A DNA stretch of 64,000 bases from Stomoxys calcitrans (GCF_963082655.1 NC_081552.1:128373494-128437493), one strand, 5' to 3'. Shown: positions 34,213 through 47,300, counted from the stretch's first letter. The notes: generated by a model not told the origin, from the letters alone. Made by a program: numbers and translations.

Positions 34213-36889
34213 AGATGAAGCCAATCACCATACACTACACCACCTCACGCATTCCGTGAACGCCCGGATCTCCGCCTGCAGGACCGTTTGATGGTCAGGT
34301 AGTCTAAAACAGATCTCTGTCCCTGGGTTTTCAATGTAGACTCCCAGGCCCACTCTGTCCTCTAGCTTTGATCTATCCGTGTGACTTGATCTTCCAGACG
34401 GCATTACTAGGGTTCTGTCTGTCCAAAATGTGCCGCTGGCAGCAGTGCCACGTACTTGAACTCAAGTGTCGTGTCAGGTATCCGAACTGAAACCTCTTCC
34501 CTTCCTTCCAGGTTTCCTATCGTCACCTCGATTATACCGCGATGGTATGAGCTGCTCCCATTCCCAATCCATTCTCCCATCGCCTTAAGTCTCATTGCCG
34601 CAGTAGCTGCCTCTCATTTAATCTGTATGTCAATGGGTCGGATACCTAGAATAGTATCGAGTGCCATAGAGGCCTGGTCATCATCGCTCCGCCTATGCCA
34701 AGACGTGATATCTGAACCTGTTGTATGATCCTTATGTTGCACTTCTTCTCCATAGTAGTCCGCCAAACTACTGAGGCGTAAGTAAGCATTGGTCTTATCA
34801 CGCTCCTGTAGAGCCAGTGGACTATCCTCGGATTCAATCCTCGTTTCGAGCCTACGGCCCGTCTACATAGTGCCCAACATCAGTACGCTCCTGAATCACA
34901 CCTAAGTATTTGACCTTGTCAGATGTCGAAATGGTTTTGTTGAGGAAACGTGGTGCGTTTAATTGGCCCACCTTTCTCCTTGTCGTGAACAACCAGATTT
35001 CGGTCTTTTCTGGGTTAACATTGAGACACCTAGGTCTAGCCCAGTCATATGTCATCCACAGGACCCATTCGACCCTTCTGCATAGCTGGTTCAGATCCTT
35101 ACCCCTTAGAAATATTATAGCATCGTCTGCGTAGCTGACGTGTTCAAATCCCTCCTCTGTCAGCTTCGTCATAGATCATTTATAGTTGCTACCCGTAGGA
35201 GTGGCAATAAAATTACCCCCTGTGGCGTGCCCTGTGCCAATTTTTCCCTTACATTTATGTGATGGGATCCTCAATTTATCCATCTGTTCCTTAGCATATG
35301 GTTTATCCAGTCTCTAAGGACCTGCTCCGCCCGGTACTGGTCGAAGAATTTGATCAGTGTGTCGGTCCGCACATTGTTAAAAGCCCCATCGATGGCAATG
35401 CATACCGCCGGTATGTACGTCTTGGTATCGTAGGATTCTTCTATTTTATGCACAACCTCGTGTAGGGCAGTCTCCACCGACCTTTCCTTGACAAAGGCAT
35501 GCTGTTTGTATTTAAGCAGTTATCTGGATGTCCTACTCTTTATCATGGTATCCACAATGCGTTCCATGGTTTTGAGTAGAAAGGACGCAAGGCTTATAGG
35601 CCTGTAGGCGTCTGGTGTCGCATAACTTGCCTTGAGTATAAATACCACCCTTGCCTCCTATCAGGCTTTAGGAGTATATGTAAGTCCTAAGCACGCTGTG
35701 AAAATAATAAAATAAAATTACAAAAAATATTCCATCGGGTCCAGATCACTTAAATGGTTTGAAGCTTCTCAAGGATTCCTTCACTATAAATTCCGTAATT
35801 ATAAACCTTCGATCAACATCATTATTCCAAGATTCCGGTGTCTCCGTGAGTTCCGTCGTATGCTGTGGGAAAATGGGTTTTCATCAAATGCCTCAACATC
35901 TCCTCCGTTGTCTCACTCCCAAGTCGTATTATTAAATTTCAGTTTGGACATGAGTTTTTGAGAGAAACTTTTTCATCTTGGTGGCGCCATTTACGCTATC
36001 GTCCTGTTAGCAGTAAAGCATCCAGGAGTCACGTTTTGCTGCTCTGGTAATCTTATTGTATTTCTTGAGCCGTGTGTAATACACATCCCAATATACTTCC
36101 GCTTTTTACGACGGGCTTTGTTATAAAGTCTGCGGACCTCTATCCCAATGTTGCGAATCTCCTCGGTCATCCAGGGTTTTTCTTTGGCTGATTTCCTTTT
36201 TCGAAGAGGACAACTAGCTTCGAATCACTCCACTAGTGCAGTCGTAATCGTGTTGACAATGTAGTCAATGTCTCCTATGCTTGGACAATCTAAATTGCAT
36301 TGCCCAAGTCTTCTTCCGAGTAGTCTTCCCAATTTTGGCCAGTTGGTTTTCAACTTATTACGGAAGCTTATCGGATTCCACGCTGGCCGTGCTATATTAG
36401 GATCTGAGAAGGAATGCTCTATGCAGATCCTCTAATCCTAAACCTCGTCGACTAGATTTTCCGAACATATTGTCATATCTAAAACCTCCTTCCTAATTAT
36501 ATTAATAAATTTAGCGATGTTACCAATGTTAAGTGTTTAGGTCGTTAGTATTTAGGAATTCTGGCAGGGCTCGGCCCCGCTTATTAATGTTGGTACTACC
36601 CCATGAAAAGTGGTGAGAATTCGCATCGCAACCTATTAGTACCTCGTTTTCTGTCTGTTATTTTCCTCACCAGCCGTTGCAGCACTGGCGTGGGTGGCGG
36701 TGTCGGAGAGTCGAAGGGCAGATTAAGATGTGGACGTCGACAACTCTGGGGAAAATACATAATATAATTTTCATGACAAACAACGCAGGTTCTCGACCGA
36801 GTACCAGTTTTAACATAGAATAATTGGTAGTTGACATGGTTCAGTCCAGAAACTTTGTTCCGGGTCGGCCATGATTCGACCTCAATCAT
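34213..36889 (-). pseudogene. LINE-A ORF2, antisense
   Basis: Going down the minus strand: endonuclease start (KVSGLNHVNYQLFYVKTGT, 36600-36850), endonuclease end (36400-36600), linker, then RT (METALHEVVHKIEESYDTKT, VRTDTLIKFFDQYRAEQVLRD with LRNRWIN, SYADDAIIFL). The thumb follows (FLNKTISTSDKVKYLGV, then HWLYRSVIRPMLTYAS), then the start of RNase H (34213-34400). Stops and frame changes are spread along it. The copy is cut at ~34213, inside RNase H. Bases 33931-34212 are AT-rich without features. Confidence 0.82.
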
Positions 36890-37515
36890 TGGTCCTCCAT
36901 TAGAAGGCCTTCTTGGGAGTGGGTAATGACCTCATCGTCTGCTTCTTTAGTCTGCATTGAGTTTCCCGTCAATGCACTGCTTGATGTTTTAATATTAGGA
37001 TCTTTGCCTATCCTAGTCTTCCGAATCTTGAGAAAGCCAGTAATGGCTCCATCGTCGGGTCCTTTTTCGTTAGACTGTATTGAGTCTACCATCCCTGCAC
37101 TGCCAATATTAGCATCTTTGCCTATACTAGTCTTACAAATCTTGAGTAACTGGGCTTCTAGAGAGTAGGTTATGGTCTCATCCTAGGCTCTCTGTGCGTT
37201 TGGCGGCATTGAGTTATCTGTCACTGAACTGCCTGATGTTTCAGGATTAGGATCTTTATCCACCCTAGTCTTCCTAATCTCGAAAAAGTCGTTGATGATT
37301 CCGTCGTCGGGTTCCTGTTCTTTAAACTGTGCTGGGTCTCTCGCCCCTGCACTGCCTGATGTTTTAGTATTAGGATCTTTGCTTATCCTAGTCTTCCAAA
37401 TATTAAGAGAGTCGGTGATAGTCTCGACGTCGGCACCCTGTCCGCTAGGCGTTATGTATTGTCGTGCCACTGCACCGCCTGATGACTCAATATGAGGATA
37501 TCCTAGTCTTCCCAA
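36886..37515 (-). repeat. LINE-A ORF1 tandem repeats, five units
   Basis: Five units encode variants of IRKTRIGKDPN followed by a TSGSA-type motif and an acidic spacer. The plus-strand marker aggatct (or aggata) lies at 36997, 37111, 37249, 37372 and 37495, so the periods are 114, 138, 123 and 123 bp (all multiples of three). It is a repetitive, charged and probably disordered middle region of the LINE-A Gag-like protein. Confidence 0.75.
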
Positions 37516-37998
37516 TCTTGAACGAGACAGCTTTGCTCCCGTAATGCGCCATGTCTTTAGTCTTAGCCAAACTTGTCACGGAGACTTGATCAATGCCCAC
37601 CACATGGAGAGTTCCTTCCTCCTTCTTCTCCCTGTGGAAAACCTCAAATTTCTCCACGACCAAATCATGATTTTGCTTGTTTAAGACTTCCATCATGCGT
37701 TCCGTCGCGATTTCGCTGCCCACATCCTTGACGAATACCGTCGCCTTTGTGAGCTGTGGGATGTCCATCTTTCTCACAAGGTCGAGCTTTGCACCCCAGG
37801 AAGTGCGGATACTTCCGACGAGCTTTTTGACGGTATCAATACATTCCGCTAACGCAAAGCGCAGCGTTAAGATGTCCCCCCTAAACCCGCAGCTCATAAT
37901 TCGTATGGGTGGACCTTCTTCAGAGTTCAACACATGTTCGATAACCCGTTCGTTAACCAAATGTCTTACCTTGGACCGACCTTTGTCGGTCCTTTAGA
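37487..37998 (-). pseudogene. LINE-A ORF1 conserved domain
   Basis: An open minus-strand stretch of ~157 codons encodes VIEHVLNSEEGPPIRIMSC, KLVGSIRTSWGAKLDLVRK, DIPQLTKATVFVKDV and KQNHDLVVEKFEVF. It leads into the tandem repeats. The pattern resembles insect DUF4780 proteins, which as I recall are mostly LINE-derived. It is truncated at the 5' end near 37998. Confidence 0.7.
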
Positions 37999-38149
37999 GT
38001 TTAATCAGAAAAACCATTATTTTAAAAATGAAAAAAAACACGGTCTTATTAGTAACCGTTGAGTGGAGGAGACGTGTTTTAACTTCGCTCGATAAAAAAT
38101 ATTCCTATCTCGGAATAGGTACCTATTATAACAAAATTTAAAGCCTTTC

Positions 38150-40000
38150 GGGAGTAGGTTCATAATGGACTCTAAACAACAGCTGCGGTGATGGCAGCAG
38201 ACCGTAGCATGTTGTGCGCCCCTCCTATAGGTGTTGGTGCCTTGGCACCTGTATTCGAGAGTAATGCTTCAAGCTCACAACTAGTCATCGTACTAATTAA
38301 TGAGGAAAAGACGGATAAACCAGAGGGATGCACAGTTCGTCCCCATCCTTTATGGAAAGGTGGTGTTTCCGACTCGGGTTCAGACAGCGACAGTGTCATT
38401 CTAGTCACTTCTACGGAAGATGGGAGGAGAATCAGATCTCTCAAAGAGCATAACACTGTTAAAATACTGAAAAAGACCTCCCCGCTTTGAAGTACTCTGG
38501 AAAGACTTAGCCAGCCCTCAAGACAGTATCCGTCCGAAGTATCCACACTCACTGGGTCGCAACGCTCGACCTAGTGAGAAAGATGGACATCCTCCAGTTC
38601 ATAATTGCAACGGTCTTCATCAAGGCAAGCCAAACCAAGGTTTGGTCAATGTCTAAATCTGAAATGGGAAGTCTTCCATAGGGAGGAGAAGGAGGAAGGC
38701 ATTGATCAAGTCTCCGTGACAATGAATGGAGCACTACAGGTCCAAAGCTGCATTTTTTAACATTAGGAAGACTAGGATAGGCAAAGATCGTCATATTGAG
38801 ATATCGTGCCTTGCAGTGGCAGGGGATGAGAGACTGTCCCAATAATGGGAAGACTAGTTCAACCGAAGACCCAAATATTCATTCCACAGGCAGTGCAGGG
38901 GCGAGAAACTCAACACAGATAAAGTAACAGGAACCCAACGATGGAACCAGCACCGACTCTCCCAAGATTTGCAAGATTAGGATATTCAAAGAACCTAATA
39001 TTGAAACATCAGGCAGTGCAGTGACGGGAACTCAATGCAACCTTAAGAACAGGGAGCACGCAGGAGACCATCACCTACTCCCAAAAATCCCATTTACTTA
39101 AGATTTGGAAGACTAGGATAGGCAAAGATCCTAATATTGGATCATCAGACAGTGCAGGCACGGAACATTACTAAGCGGGGCCAAGACCTACAATAATAAC
39201 ACTTAATATTGGTTACACCGCTACCTTTGTTAATAGGATTAGGAAGGAGGTTTTAGATGTGACAATATGTTCGGAAAATCGAATCGATGAGGTTCAGGAT
39301 TGAAGGGTCTCTATGGAACAATCTTTCTTTGACCATCTCTACATTAGGTATAGAATCGCACGGTCAGCGCCGATTCAGTGAAGCTTCCGTAACAATTTGA
39401 AAACTATCTGGCCAAAATTCGGAAGGCTACTCAGAAGAAGCCTTGGGCAAGATAATTTAGATTGTCCAAGCATAGAAGACACTGACGACAATGTCAACAG
39501 GATTACGAGTGCATTAGTGAAATCTTTCGAAGATGGTTGTCCTCTTCGAGAATGGAAATCAGCCAAAGAAAAACCCTAGATGACCGGAGAGATTCGCAAC
39601 ATTAGGAAAGAGGTCCGCAGACTATAACAGAGATCGTCGCAAAAAAGCGGAAGTAAATATATTGAGATATGTATTACACCCGGCTCGAGGAATACAATAA
39701 GATTAGCAGAGCAGCAAAACGTGACTCCTGGATGCTTTACTGCTAACAGGACGATAGCGTTAATGACGCCACCAAGATGAAAAAGTTTCTCTCAAAAACA
39801 CATGTCCAAATTGATACGTTAGTAGACCACAATGGAGTGAGAGTAGAGACTACGGAGAACACTTGCATATATTCCAAAAGCCAGGCAGAAGGCAAGGGTG
39901 GTATTTATACTCAAGCCTGGCAAGGCAAGTTATGCGACACCAAAAGCCTAAGGACCTACTATAAGCCTTACGTCCTTTCTACTCAAAACAATGGAACATA
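38150..40000 (+). pseudogene. LINE-A copy with 5' end, internally deleted
   Basis: From 38190 it encodes the ORF1 N-terminus (MLCAPPIGVGALAPVFES, SDSGSDSDSVILVTSTEDG, EHNTVKILKKTSPL). A shortened conserved domain follows (38530-38640), then decayed repeats (38740-39180). Endonuclease end and linker occupy 39180-39760 (NTATFVNRIRKEVLDVTIC equivalents). A jump leads to an RT scrap at 39880-39985. It lies head to head with the copy at 34213-37998. Bases 37999-38149 may be its 5' UTR. Confidence 0.72.
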
Positions 40001-40349
40001 TTTTTTTATTTTTTATTACTTAAATTCACTTATTTCACAATTTGTCTTATATATAATATCCTACGAAACCATATCGGTTTGGCTGCAGGATGTATATCAG
40101 CCAAGCTGTAGTATATTAATTAGTTTCCTTTTAACTGATTTTTTTTTCATGAATATATATTAGAAAATTTTCTTATGTTCTATTTTATATGTAACAAATA
40201 TGTTTTAAATTGAAAAAATTAAATAAATTTGAACAAAAAACAAGTCAAAAAATAATTCCGAAAATTCAATTTGATATTAGAAAATCTTTCATCATTTTAA
40301 ATCTTTTAAAGTTATTATTATTATTAATGACATTTAGTGGCAATTTGTT
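40001..40349. other. AT-rich sequence, probably LINE-F 3' UTR
   Basis: No frame is visible. Its position below the LINE-F stop at 40350-40352 suggests that the right part is the LINE-F 3' UTR. Confidence 0.4.
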
Positions 40350-41464
40350 TTAAAAAATTGGTAGAGTAACTTCCAGAGAATATTTTCCATAATAAGATGT
40401 CTTGCTCCCTGTGTTCTTGCTGTGGCTGATGCGTTGAGAGGTTGAGTTGTTGAAAAATTCACGCGCTTTTGTAGTTTTGTAAAGTCCATCGATGTTTAGT
40501 ATTTCAAGGGTATTATAAATGTTGTTGCTTGATGAGAGTGATGTGTTATTGTTTCGATTTTTTGTTTGGTTGAGATATTCGTTTTATTCAGAAGTTTTAC
40601 CAGTCTTTTTTTGTACATTTGCAATATTCTACAATGTTTAGACTTTCCCCAAGCAGTAATGCTATCTCTCAATTGAGACTCCACCAAAGAGAAATATGCC
40701 TGCCTTAGAACATATACGTGTTTTTTTGTTAGCTGTACACTTAGATGTATAAACTCTATGGTTGATTCACACTGGTCGTTTAGGGTCTGATCAGTTCTGA
40801 AAGTACAGGATCGACGAAGACAATCAAAATTATGAAAGATAATTTGTAAATTGGAATTTGGTAAGTGTCTAGGCCTGATGTGCATCACTTTTGTTTTGTT
40901 GGCGTTAATTATTAGGCCGTTATCATGGCACCATTTACTGAGAATATTGAGCTCAATCTGCATAATTTACTAGGCTTCCTTAAGATATTTGTTTTCCACA
41001 AGAATTACGGTGTCATCAGCGTAGGAAAAAGCAGTGCTGTTTTTTAGCATTTCTATCATCTTATTGGAGTAAATTAAGCATAATATTGGACCCAACTTAA
41101 ATCCTTGTGGTAGTCCGTAATTTGAAGTTTTATAGATACTCAATTCCTTATCTATTTTAACTTTTTATTGCCTGCAGTTGAGATAGTTCTTAAAGCAGTC
41201 TAGACAATTTCCTCTGATTCCACATTTTTCCAGAGTATTTATAAGTTGTATATGCGATAACGTGTCGAAAGCCTTACTGAAATCATTAAATTATGCTAAG
41301 CAGTGATTGTTCTCATTTAATTTATTGTTGGTGTGGTTCGAAAAATAGCCAAGTAGCTGGTTAATATTTTTCCCTTTTTGAAATCCGAACTATTGTTTAT
41401 TTATTATTCAGTATTTCGTCACTACTGAGCCTTCTGACCACAATCTCTTCCAAGACTTTTACTA
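40350..41464 (-). pseudogene. LINE-F reverse transcriptase, 3' half
   Basis: On the minus strand the RT reads NDFSKAFDTLSHIQLINTL, YGLPQGFKLGPILCLIYSN, STAFSYADDTVILVENKY (catalytic YADD near 41020), then WCHDNGLIINANKTKVMHI. Further on are ALVES-like LVESQLRDSITAWGKSKH and a C-terminus ending at the TAA at 40350-40352. Stops, including one after KEA near 40970, break it. The style (..ITAWG.., short C-terminus without RNase H) suggests the CR1/L2/Daphne group rather than LOA. It continues at 53015 beyond the gypsy element. Confidence 0.8.
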
Positions 41465-42639
41465 TGTAGCATACAACGCTAGGTCTAGTAAACCCCAAGA
41501 TGGTCTGAAATGTTTGAGCTGAAATCAGCAGCACGCAGCTAGCTTCCGGCTTCTGTCTCGTCGGCAATGGGGAGGTTCTTTAAGGCTGAAAACTCAAACT
41601 ATGGGATGTCTACACTATATTATTTTAAAAGTGTGCGTGCGAAAGATAGAAGAGAGGGAGAGAGAAATAGAGAGAGGAAAGTAAAAAAAAAGGGGGAATT
41701 TTCAAGAGAGGGTTTTGTCTACCACCGATGCAGAGATGTTCACATCGTAATACGCCCGCCCATCCATGACCAGGACTAAAACCCAAAGTTATATCATATT
41801 TATCCATTGGTCCCACTGTACCTACCCTTCAAATGTTTGTAGCCCCGGAATCACAAAACGGAAATTTAGCTAATATTCATTATGTTGTTTATTAAACAAA
41901 ATCCAAAATAATCCATTAAAATTCTAGAAAAAGCTAACTTGAACTTTCACATAACCTTAATCCTAAACAGCATTAATAAATTCATTAAAACAATTTCCAG
42001 ATAATTAACGTTCATTGTGGCCTAGACCAAATCTAATTCAAGTAACAATAATTATTTAGATAGCAACTAGTCCAATAATAATTTAGGCAACAATGATTCT
42101 AAAAACAACTATCCCTTTACTTTAACAACAGGAAACAAAACTAAAAGGCTAACAGCCTAGCTAAATGACAAATAAACCTAACCGGTGTATGTGCAATTTC
42201 AAAGAAAAAAAAAAAAGCTGAAAGAAATATATCCCATTCGGATATCATGGGGTTAATTTAAATCAAATGTGCATGCAAAATTTAAATATAAAAGAAAATG
42301 TAAAAGAAAAGTTAATGGCAAAAACTTTAATTAAGAATGAAAATCCATTTAAAATTTCATTCTGGTTCGGGGATATGAACCTGCGACCCACTGTGCCGTG
42401 GTGGATTACCTTCGAAATGCATTGGATGTATGTATGTAGCTTTAATCAGAATTATTTCTCTGTATGGTACATTAAAGTGCACCAAGTGCTTCCTCTTCCT
42501 CCCATATACTGCCTTACCCACGAGAGTTACCAAACAAATATCATCCAAACCAAAATGGAATTATTTAAAAAAACAAAAATTATTGATCTAATTAATTAAT
42601 TAGACAAAAAAAAATAAATTTTGAAAAGAAAAATTAAAT

Positions 42640-42713
42640 GACCGAACCCGGGCTCGATCCCACGACCTCTCACTTCAGAGTCAGCGACTCCCACCACTGA
42701 GCCAACCAACCAC
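42640..42713 (-). other. tRNA-like module in 3' LTR, antisense to the other module
   Basis: On the minus strand, ttggctcagtggtgggagtc fits box A (TGGCTCAGTGG). gggatcgagcccgggttc resembles box B ~40 bp later. It is not a clean cloverleaf, so it may be a SINE-like or decayed tRNA-derived promoter. Confidence 0.5.
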
Positions 42714-44020
42714 TTGATGGGATGATGGCTAAGCGGCCATTTGATCACTTTGAATGATATTTGCTTAGTTACACCAAAAAAACAAGGTGAATACCACGTT
42801 GAACTTCGGTGGGTATTAAAATCTAATCAAAAAGGGTGTTTAATTACTCACTTTGAAAAATGTCCCCCGTTGAAAGATCTTTCAAGTGTTCCGGTTCCGG
42901 GATATTTTCCAACACAGCGATTCCAAGGAGGTATTTGAAAGCGGATATGGACAGGAAATTGGTGAAATCAGCAACAAAGCACTTACACACTCACGCATTC
43001 AATGTCTATGTTTTTTTTTTCCTTTTTTTTTGTCTTTAACCACTGTCTTTTACTTTCTTTTTAAAAAAAATTTTAATTTTTAGCACAACAGTTTTAGCTA
43101 ATTTTCTTTATTTTATTTGTCTCTAGACTTTTTCTTTTTACCATTGAAATTGCACAACACTTACAAAAGTTTGAGTTCTAATTTTTTTCTATCAATATTT
43201 ATAGCTATTTTTACTTTAAATAATACTTTTTTTTTTTTTTTTTTGTTTTTTTTTTTTTTAGACAAAAAACTTTCCGAATTAATTCAATTTTTCCTTTTTA
43301 CTGTTTTTTTTGGTTTTTTACAGGTTTTTAACCAATTTTGATATATTCTCTTTAAAAATTTTAGTTCTGGACGTTTGAGAGACTTAGTCAACAAAATTTT
43401 ACACTTTCTAAAACACTTCTTGGTCTGGTAACCAGACGCAGGGCCAAGTTTTCACAATCTTCACAAATTACTCGATGAAATGCCCAAAAGCCGTCGGCGA
43501 ATTTCTCCCAAATTCATCATCGAAAGGATATGCGGGTTTGTCGATGAGGGTTTCCCGTTCCCAAAAAAAAAGAATCGGCCTTTGATGGTCCCAACAGCTA
43601 ACATCAATCTCAAACAAAGCTAGTCCAGCCAGGCGAATGGGGATCAACCAAAAAAAAGGTTAAAAGTTCCAAAAAAAAATTGCAGCAGGAGCAGTCAAGA
43701 TGCAATAGTAAAAGGCTCCAATAAGTGCAGCAGAAAAAAAAAATATTGCTGAAGCAAAAAAAAAAATCAAAAAGAAAAAAAAGCAAAAAAAACAACAAAA
43801 AAATAGAATCTAAAAAAAATCATTAGCGACGGGATTCAATAGTCTCACCCCTTAAATTAAACGTATACGTATACGTACTAAAAACCAATACAAAAATAAA
43901 ACCTTCCTCAACACAATCAAGCCAATGCTAATATGGATCTCAAGGCCCAGATCAAGCCCCACGGAGGTCCTATACAAGCACTTGGAGAAAAACCACAACT
44001 CCGACAGACCCACCCACACT

Positions 44021-44094
44021 ATAGGAATAGCCTAGCGGTTAGTGACGTCGCCTTGCAATCCGGAAGCCCAGGTTCGAATCTCGGACCGGTCGAA
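44021..44094 (+). other. tRNA-like module in 3' LTR
   Basis: The plus strand has tagcctagcggttagtgacg (box A fits TAGCCTAGCGG) and ccaggttcgaatctcgg (box B GGTTCGAATCT) about 34 bp apart. The TTCGAAT core is exact. The stems of a full tRNA do not all pair by eye. Confidence 0.55.
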
Positions 44095-44252
44095 ATAAAT
44101 TTTATTGTTCTAACGCCTGATGTTATTCAAACGCGTGAAAAAAAAAATAAAAAAAATAGAAAATAAGAAAAAATAGACAAAATTTGTAGCTAAATTGTAG
44201 CAAAAAAAAATATAAAGCAGAAAGCAGAAAACCAGCGACAAGTCACCCTACA

Positions 44253-44270
44253 ATCCCCCCCACCAAAATC
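44253..44270 (-). promoter_or_regulatory. Polypurine tract
   Basis: The minus strand reads GATTTTGGTGGGGGGGAT directly before the 3' LTR, the expected position for plus-strand DNA priming. Confidence 0.8.
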
Positions 44271-44333
44271 AGGTTTGGGGGTTTCATAGAAGACCACAAA
44301 GCTGACAATGCCTGGAGCTGATTGAAATTTCTC

Positions 44334-47300
44334 TTACATACGAAGGTCCTTTGCATGATAAATACCAATTTTTTTCCCACTTAAGTCCTCTATTTCGTAG
44401 TAGCACGTTCCTATCTTCTTCCGGACTCTAGCTTTTAAAAATGGTGGTGCCAATTTGGAGTTATACCCCTTTTCAAAACAGCTTTGAGAAAAATTTCTCC
44501 TGTAGACCTCTTGACCTACAATGAAGTTAACAAGCCTAGATCGCAAATTGTAATTACGTTCATTCTGCTGCCGCCGTTTCTCCATATTTTTAGAAGCTCT
44601 ATCTCTGATTATATCGAAGTTATCTCCACGATCAAATTTAATAGCCCTGTCTTCTAGCATCTCCAGTTTTCTGAGCAAAGAATAGGTATGCCCATGAGTT
44701 ACCATGTGTTGACCGAAAGCCATAAAGTAAGGTGTAGTGCCTATCGAAGTGTGTATCGAAGAACGTAAAGAGCAAGCGATGCTGCTGAGGTACTCATCCC
44801 AATTACTTTGATCGTGTTTCAAGTAAGCCCTTATTGCGGACAGAACTGAACGGTTGACCCGCTCAGAGGCATTCGATTGGGGCGAATGAACAGCCGTAAA
44901 AACATGACGGATTCCGAAACTTGAAAGAAATTTGGAAAAATTACTCGACTTAAATTGGGACCCATTATCTGAAACAATTGTTTCAGGCGTTCCAAATACA
45001 TGAAAAATCTTCTGCTCCAGATACTTGGTAACCACATCAGTGGTGAACTTCTTAACGGGTTCTAAAAAACAAAATTTGGACAAATGATCGACGGTAATAA
45101 AAATACCAACATTTCCAGACTTCGATCTAGGGTAAGGACCTAAAAAGTCTATAAACAGCTTTTGAAAACATCTTTCCGTTTCCGGTGTCTTTCCCATCGG
45201 TGGACGCATAACGATGTTCGGGTGTTTAGTTCCCTTGCAAATTTCACACTTATTAACGAAGTTCCGAACGTCATTTACTAGATTCGGCCAAAAATAAAAT
45301 CTTCGAATTCTTTCCAACATTTTGTTTATGCCGCAATGAGACGATATGGGGTCGTTATGCGCTTTAATTAACAAGTCGTTAACCATTTCCTTGGGTATCC
45401 ATAATTTCCAGGCGAAGTTATCCTGTAACTGCTCTCCGGTGCAGTGCTCCGCGCGTCTATAAAGGTAACCGTCAATAACTCTCAGATCCGGTGTCTTTAC
45501 AATCGTCTTATTGACCGTTTCCAACAACCCGAGGTAATGTTCGCTCTTGAAGTGAGGCGATTCTAGATCGACAAATAATCCGGACCCATCTAAAGCCGTA
45601 GTCTCAATTCCGGACAGATCCTCCGTGTTGGCACGGGATAGTGCATCTGGAACTACATTTCTGCTACCTTTACGATGCTCTATATTGAATCTAAAGCCCT
45701 GAAGTCTCAAAGCCCATCTTGCCAACCGAGAATTGAGGTCAGTTTGGGACATGAGCCACTTCAATGACGCATGGTCAGTGATCACTGTGAACTCATGTCC
45801 TTCCACATACGCTCTAAACTTTTTAATGCTTAGTACGGTGGCTAAACATTCCTGTTCGGTGACAGAGTATTTGCGTTGGGCTTGATTGAGCTTCTTCGAC
45901 ATGAAGGCGATGGGAAACTCGTCGCCCTCCGCAGTTTTTTGCACCAGCACGCCTCCTATACCAGTACTGCTAGCATCACAGTGTATGTAAAACGGCTGTG
46001 AGAAGTCAGGACTATGCAGCACTGGGGCAGTGGACAAAATGGACTTTAATTCATCGAAAGCTAATTGCGCATTATCGCACCATACAAATCTACGATTAGT
46101 TTTGAGCAAATCAGTTAAAGGAGAGGTAATAGAAGCGTAGTTCCTAATGAACTTCCGGTACCAACCGGACATACCCAGAAACCGTCTTATTTGTCGGACC
46201 GAACGCGGCGGTGGAAATTCAACAATGGCAGATATCTTGTCAGGATCTGTTCGTATTACCCCGTTTCCTACGACGTGGCCAAGGTATTTGACTTCGGGAA
46301 CGCAAAATTTCGACTTTTCAATATTAATAGTCAAGCCCGCCGACCGAATTCTATCCGCCACTTCCTTTAAAACTTCCATATGCCGATCGAAGGAGTCAGA
46401 GATTATCAATAAGTCATCCAGATAAACAAACACTTCCGTTCTCAAATGCGCCGGTATCACCTTGTCCATCAACCTTGACATGGTCTGTGGCGCGTTACAA
46501 AGGCCAAAGGGCATGACCTTGAAGTGGTACAAGGGACGGCCAGGAACGGTAAATGCTGTTTTATCTTTCGACGACTTATCGAGGGGAATTTGCCAGAACG
46601 CATCTTTGAGGTCCAAGCTCGTTATGTACTCGGCGCGAGGAAGTCTACTCAGGATGCCGTCTATGTGGGGCAAAGGATAAGCATCCTTGACCGTCACTGA
46701 GTTTACCTTCCTGCTATCCAAGCACAAACGAACTTTCCCAGGCTTGCGAACTAGCACCATTGGCGAAGACCAGGCACTTTCCGATTCTTCGATAACGTCC
46801 ATCTCTAACATCCTATCGATTTCGGCATAAATAAGTTTTTCTATGGCTGGTGAAACCGGAAAGTGTCGTTGTTTAATCGGAGCTACGTCTCCAACGTCTA
46901 TAACATGCGATATGACATTTGTTCGGCCCAAACCTTGCTTCGAAAACGATGGAAAGCTATTAATGGTAGATTGCAAACGGCCACGTTCAATATCTGTCAA
47001 AGTTCCTAAGGTAGAAATCTCCGAAAGAACCGGTGAAAACAATCGGGTATTAATTTCCGATACGAGACCCATAGGTAATAAATCAAAAGCGCGCCAAAAA
47101 TCGATGCCTAAGTACAAATCTTGCGACAGACCGGGAACAATATATAGTTTAATTGGCTTGGAAAGGCCTCTAAAAGAAATGGGGGTACTGATGACACCAG
47201 AAACAGGCTGACATTTGCCATCAGCTGTCTTTACAAAAGAGCTAAATTTCTTAATATCCTTACTTGACTGTAAAGCGTATAATGCAGCATTTGAACCTAA

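Larger units (their letters stand above)
41465..44252 (-). repeat. 3' LTR of the gypsy element (2788 bp)
   Basis: It begins TGTAGCATACAA and ends CCTACA (plus-strand reading). It lacks the ~120-bp segment present at 52421-52541 of the other LTR and has one, not two, tRNA-like modules near its right end. Frames found inside it are low-complexity or identical in both LTRs and show no domain. Confidence 0.93.

Noticed and set aside
42358..42440. A third tRNA-like module in the LTR (reverse of ggggatatgaacc resembles box B)
   Set aside because: The only box A candidate lies about 13 bases from box B, too close, so support is too weak.
42267..42599. A 110-codon frame in the LTR, repeated at 50834-51166
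   Set aside because: It is identical because the LTRs are duplicates. Composition is poor and it overlaps the tRNA-like region, so there is no reason to call a protein.
43010..43340. Phe/Leu-rich frames in poly-T sequence
   Set aside because: Low-complexity translation of T runs in the LTR.
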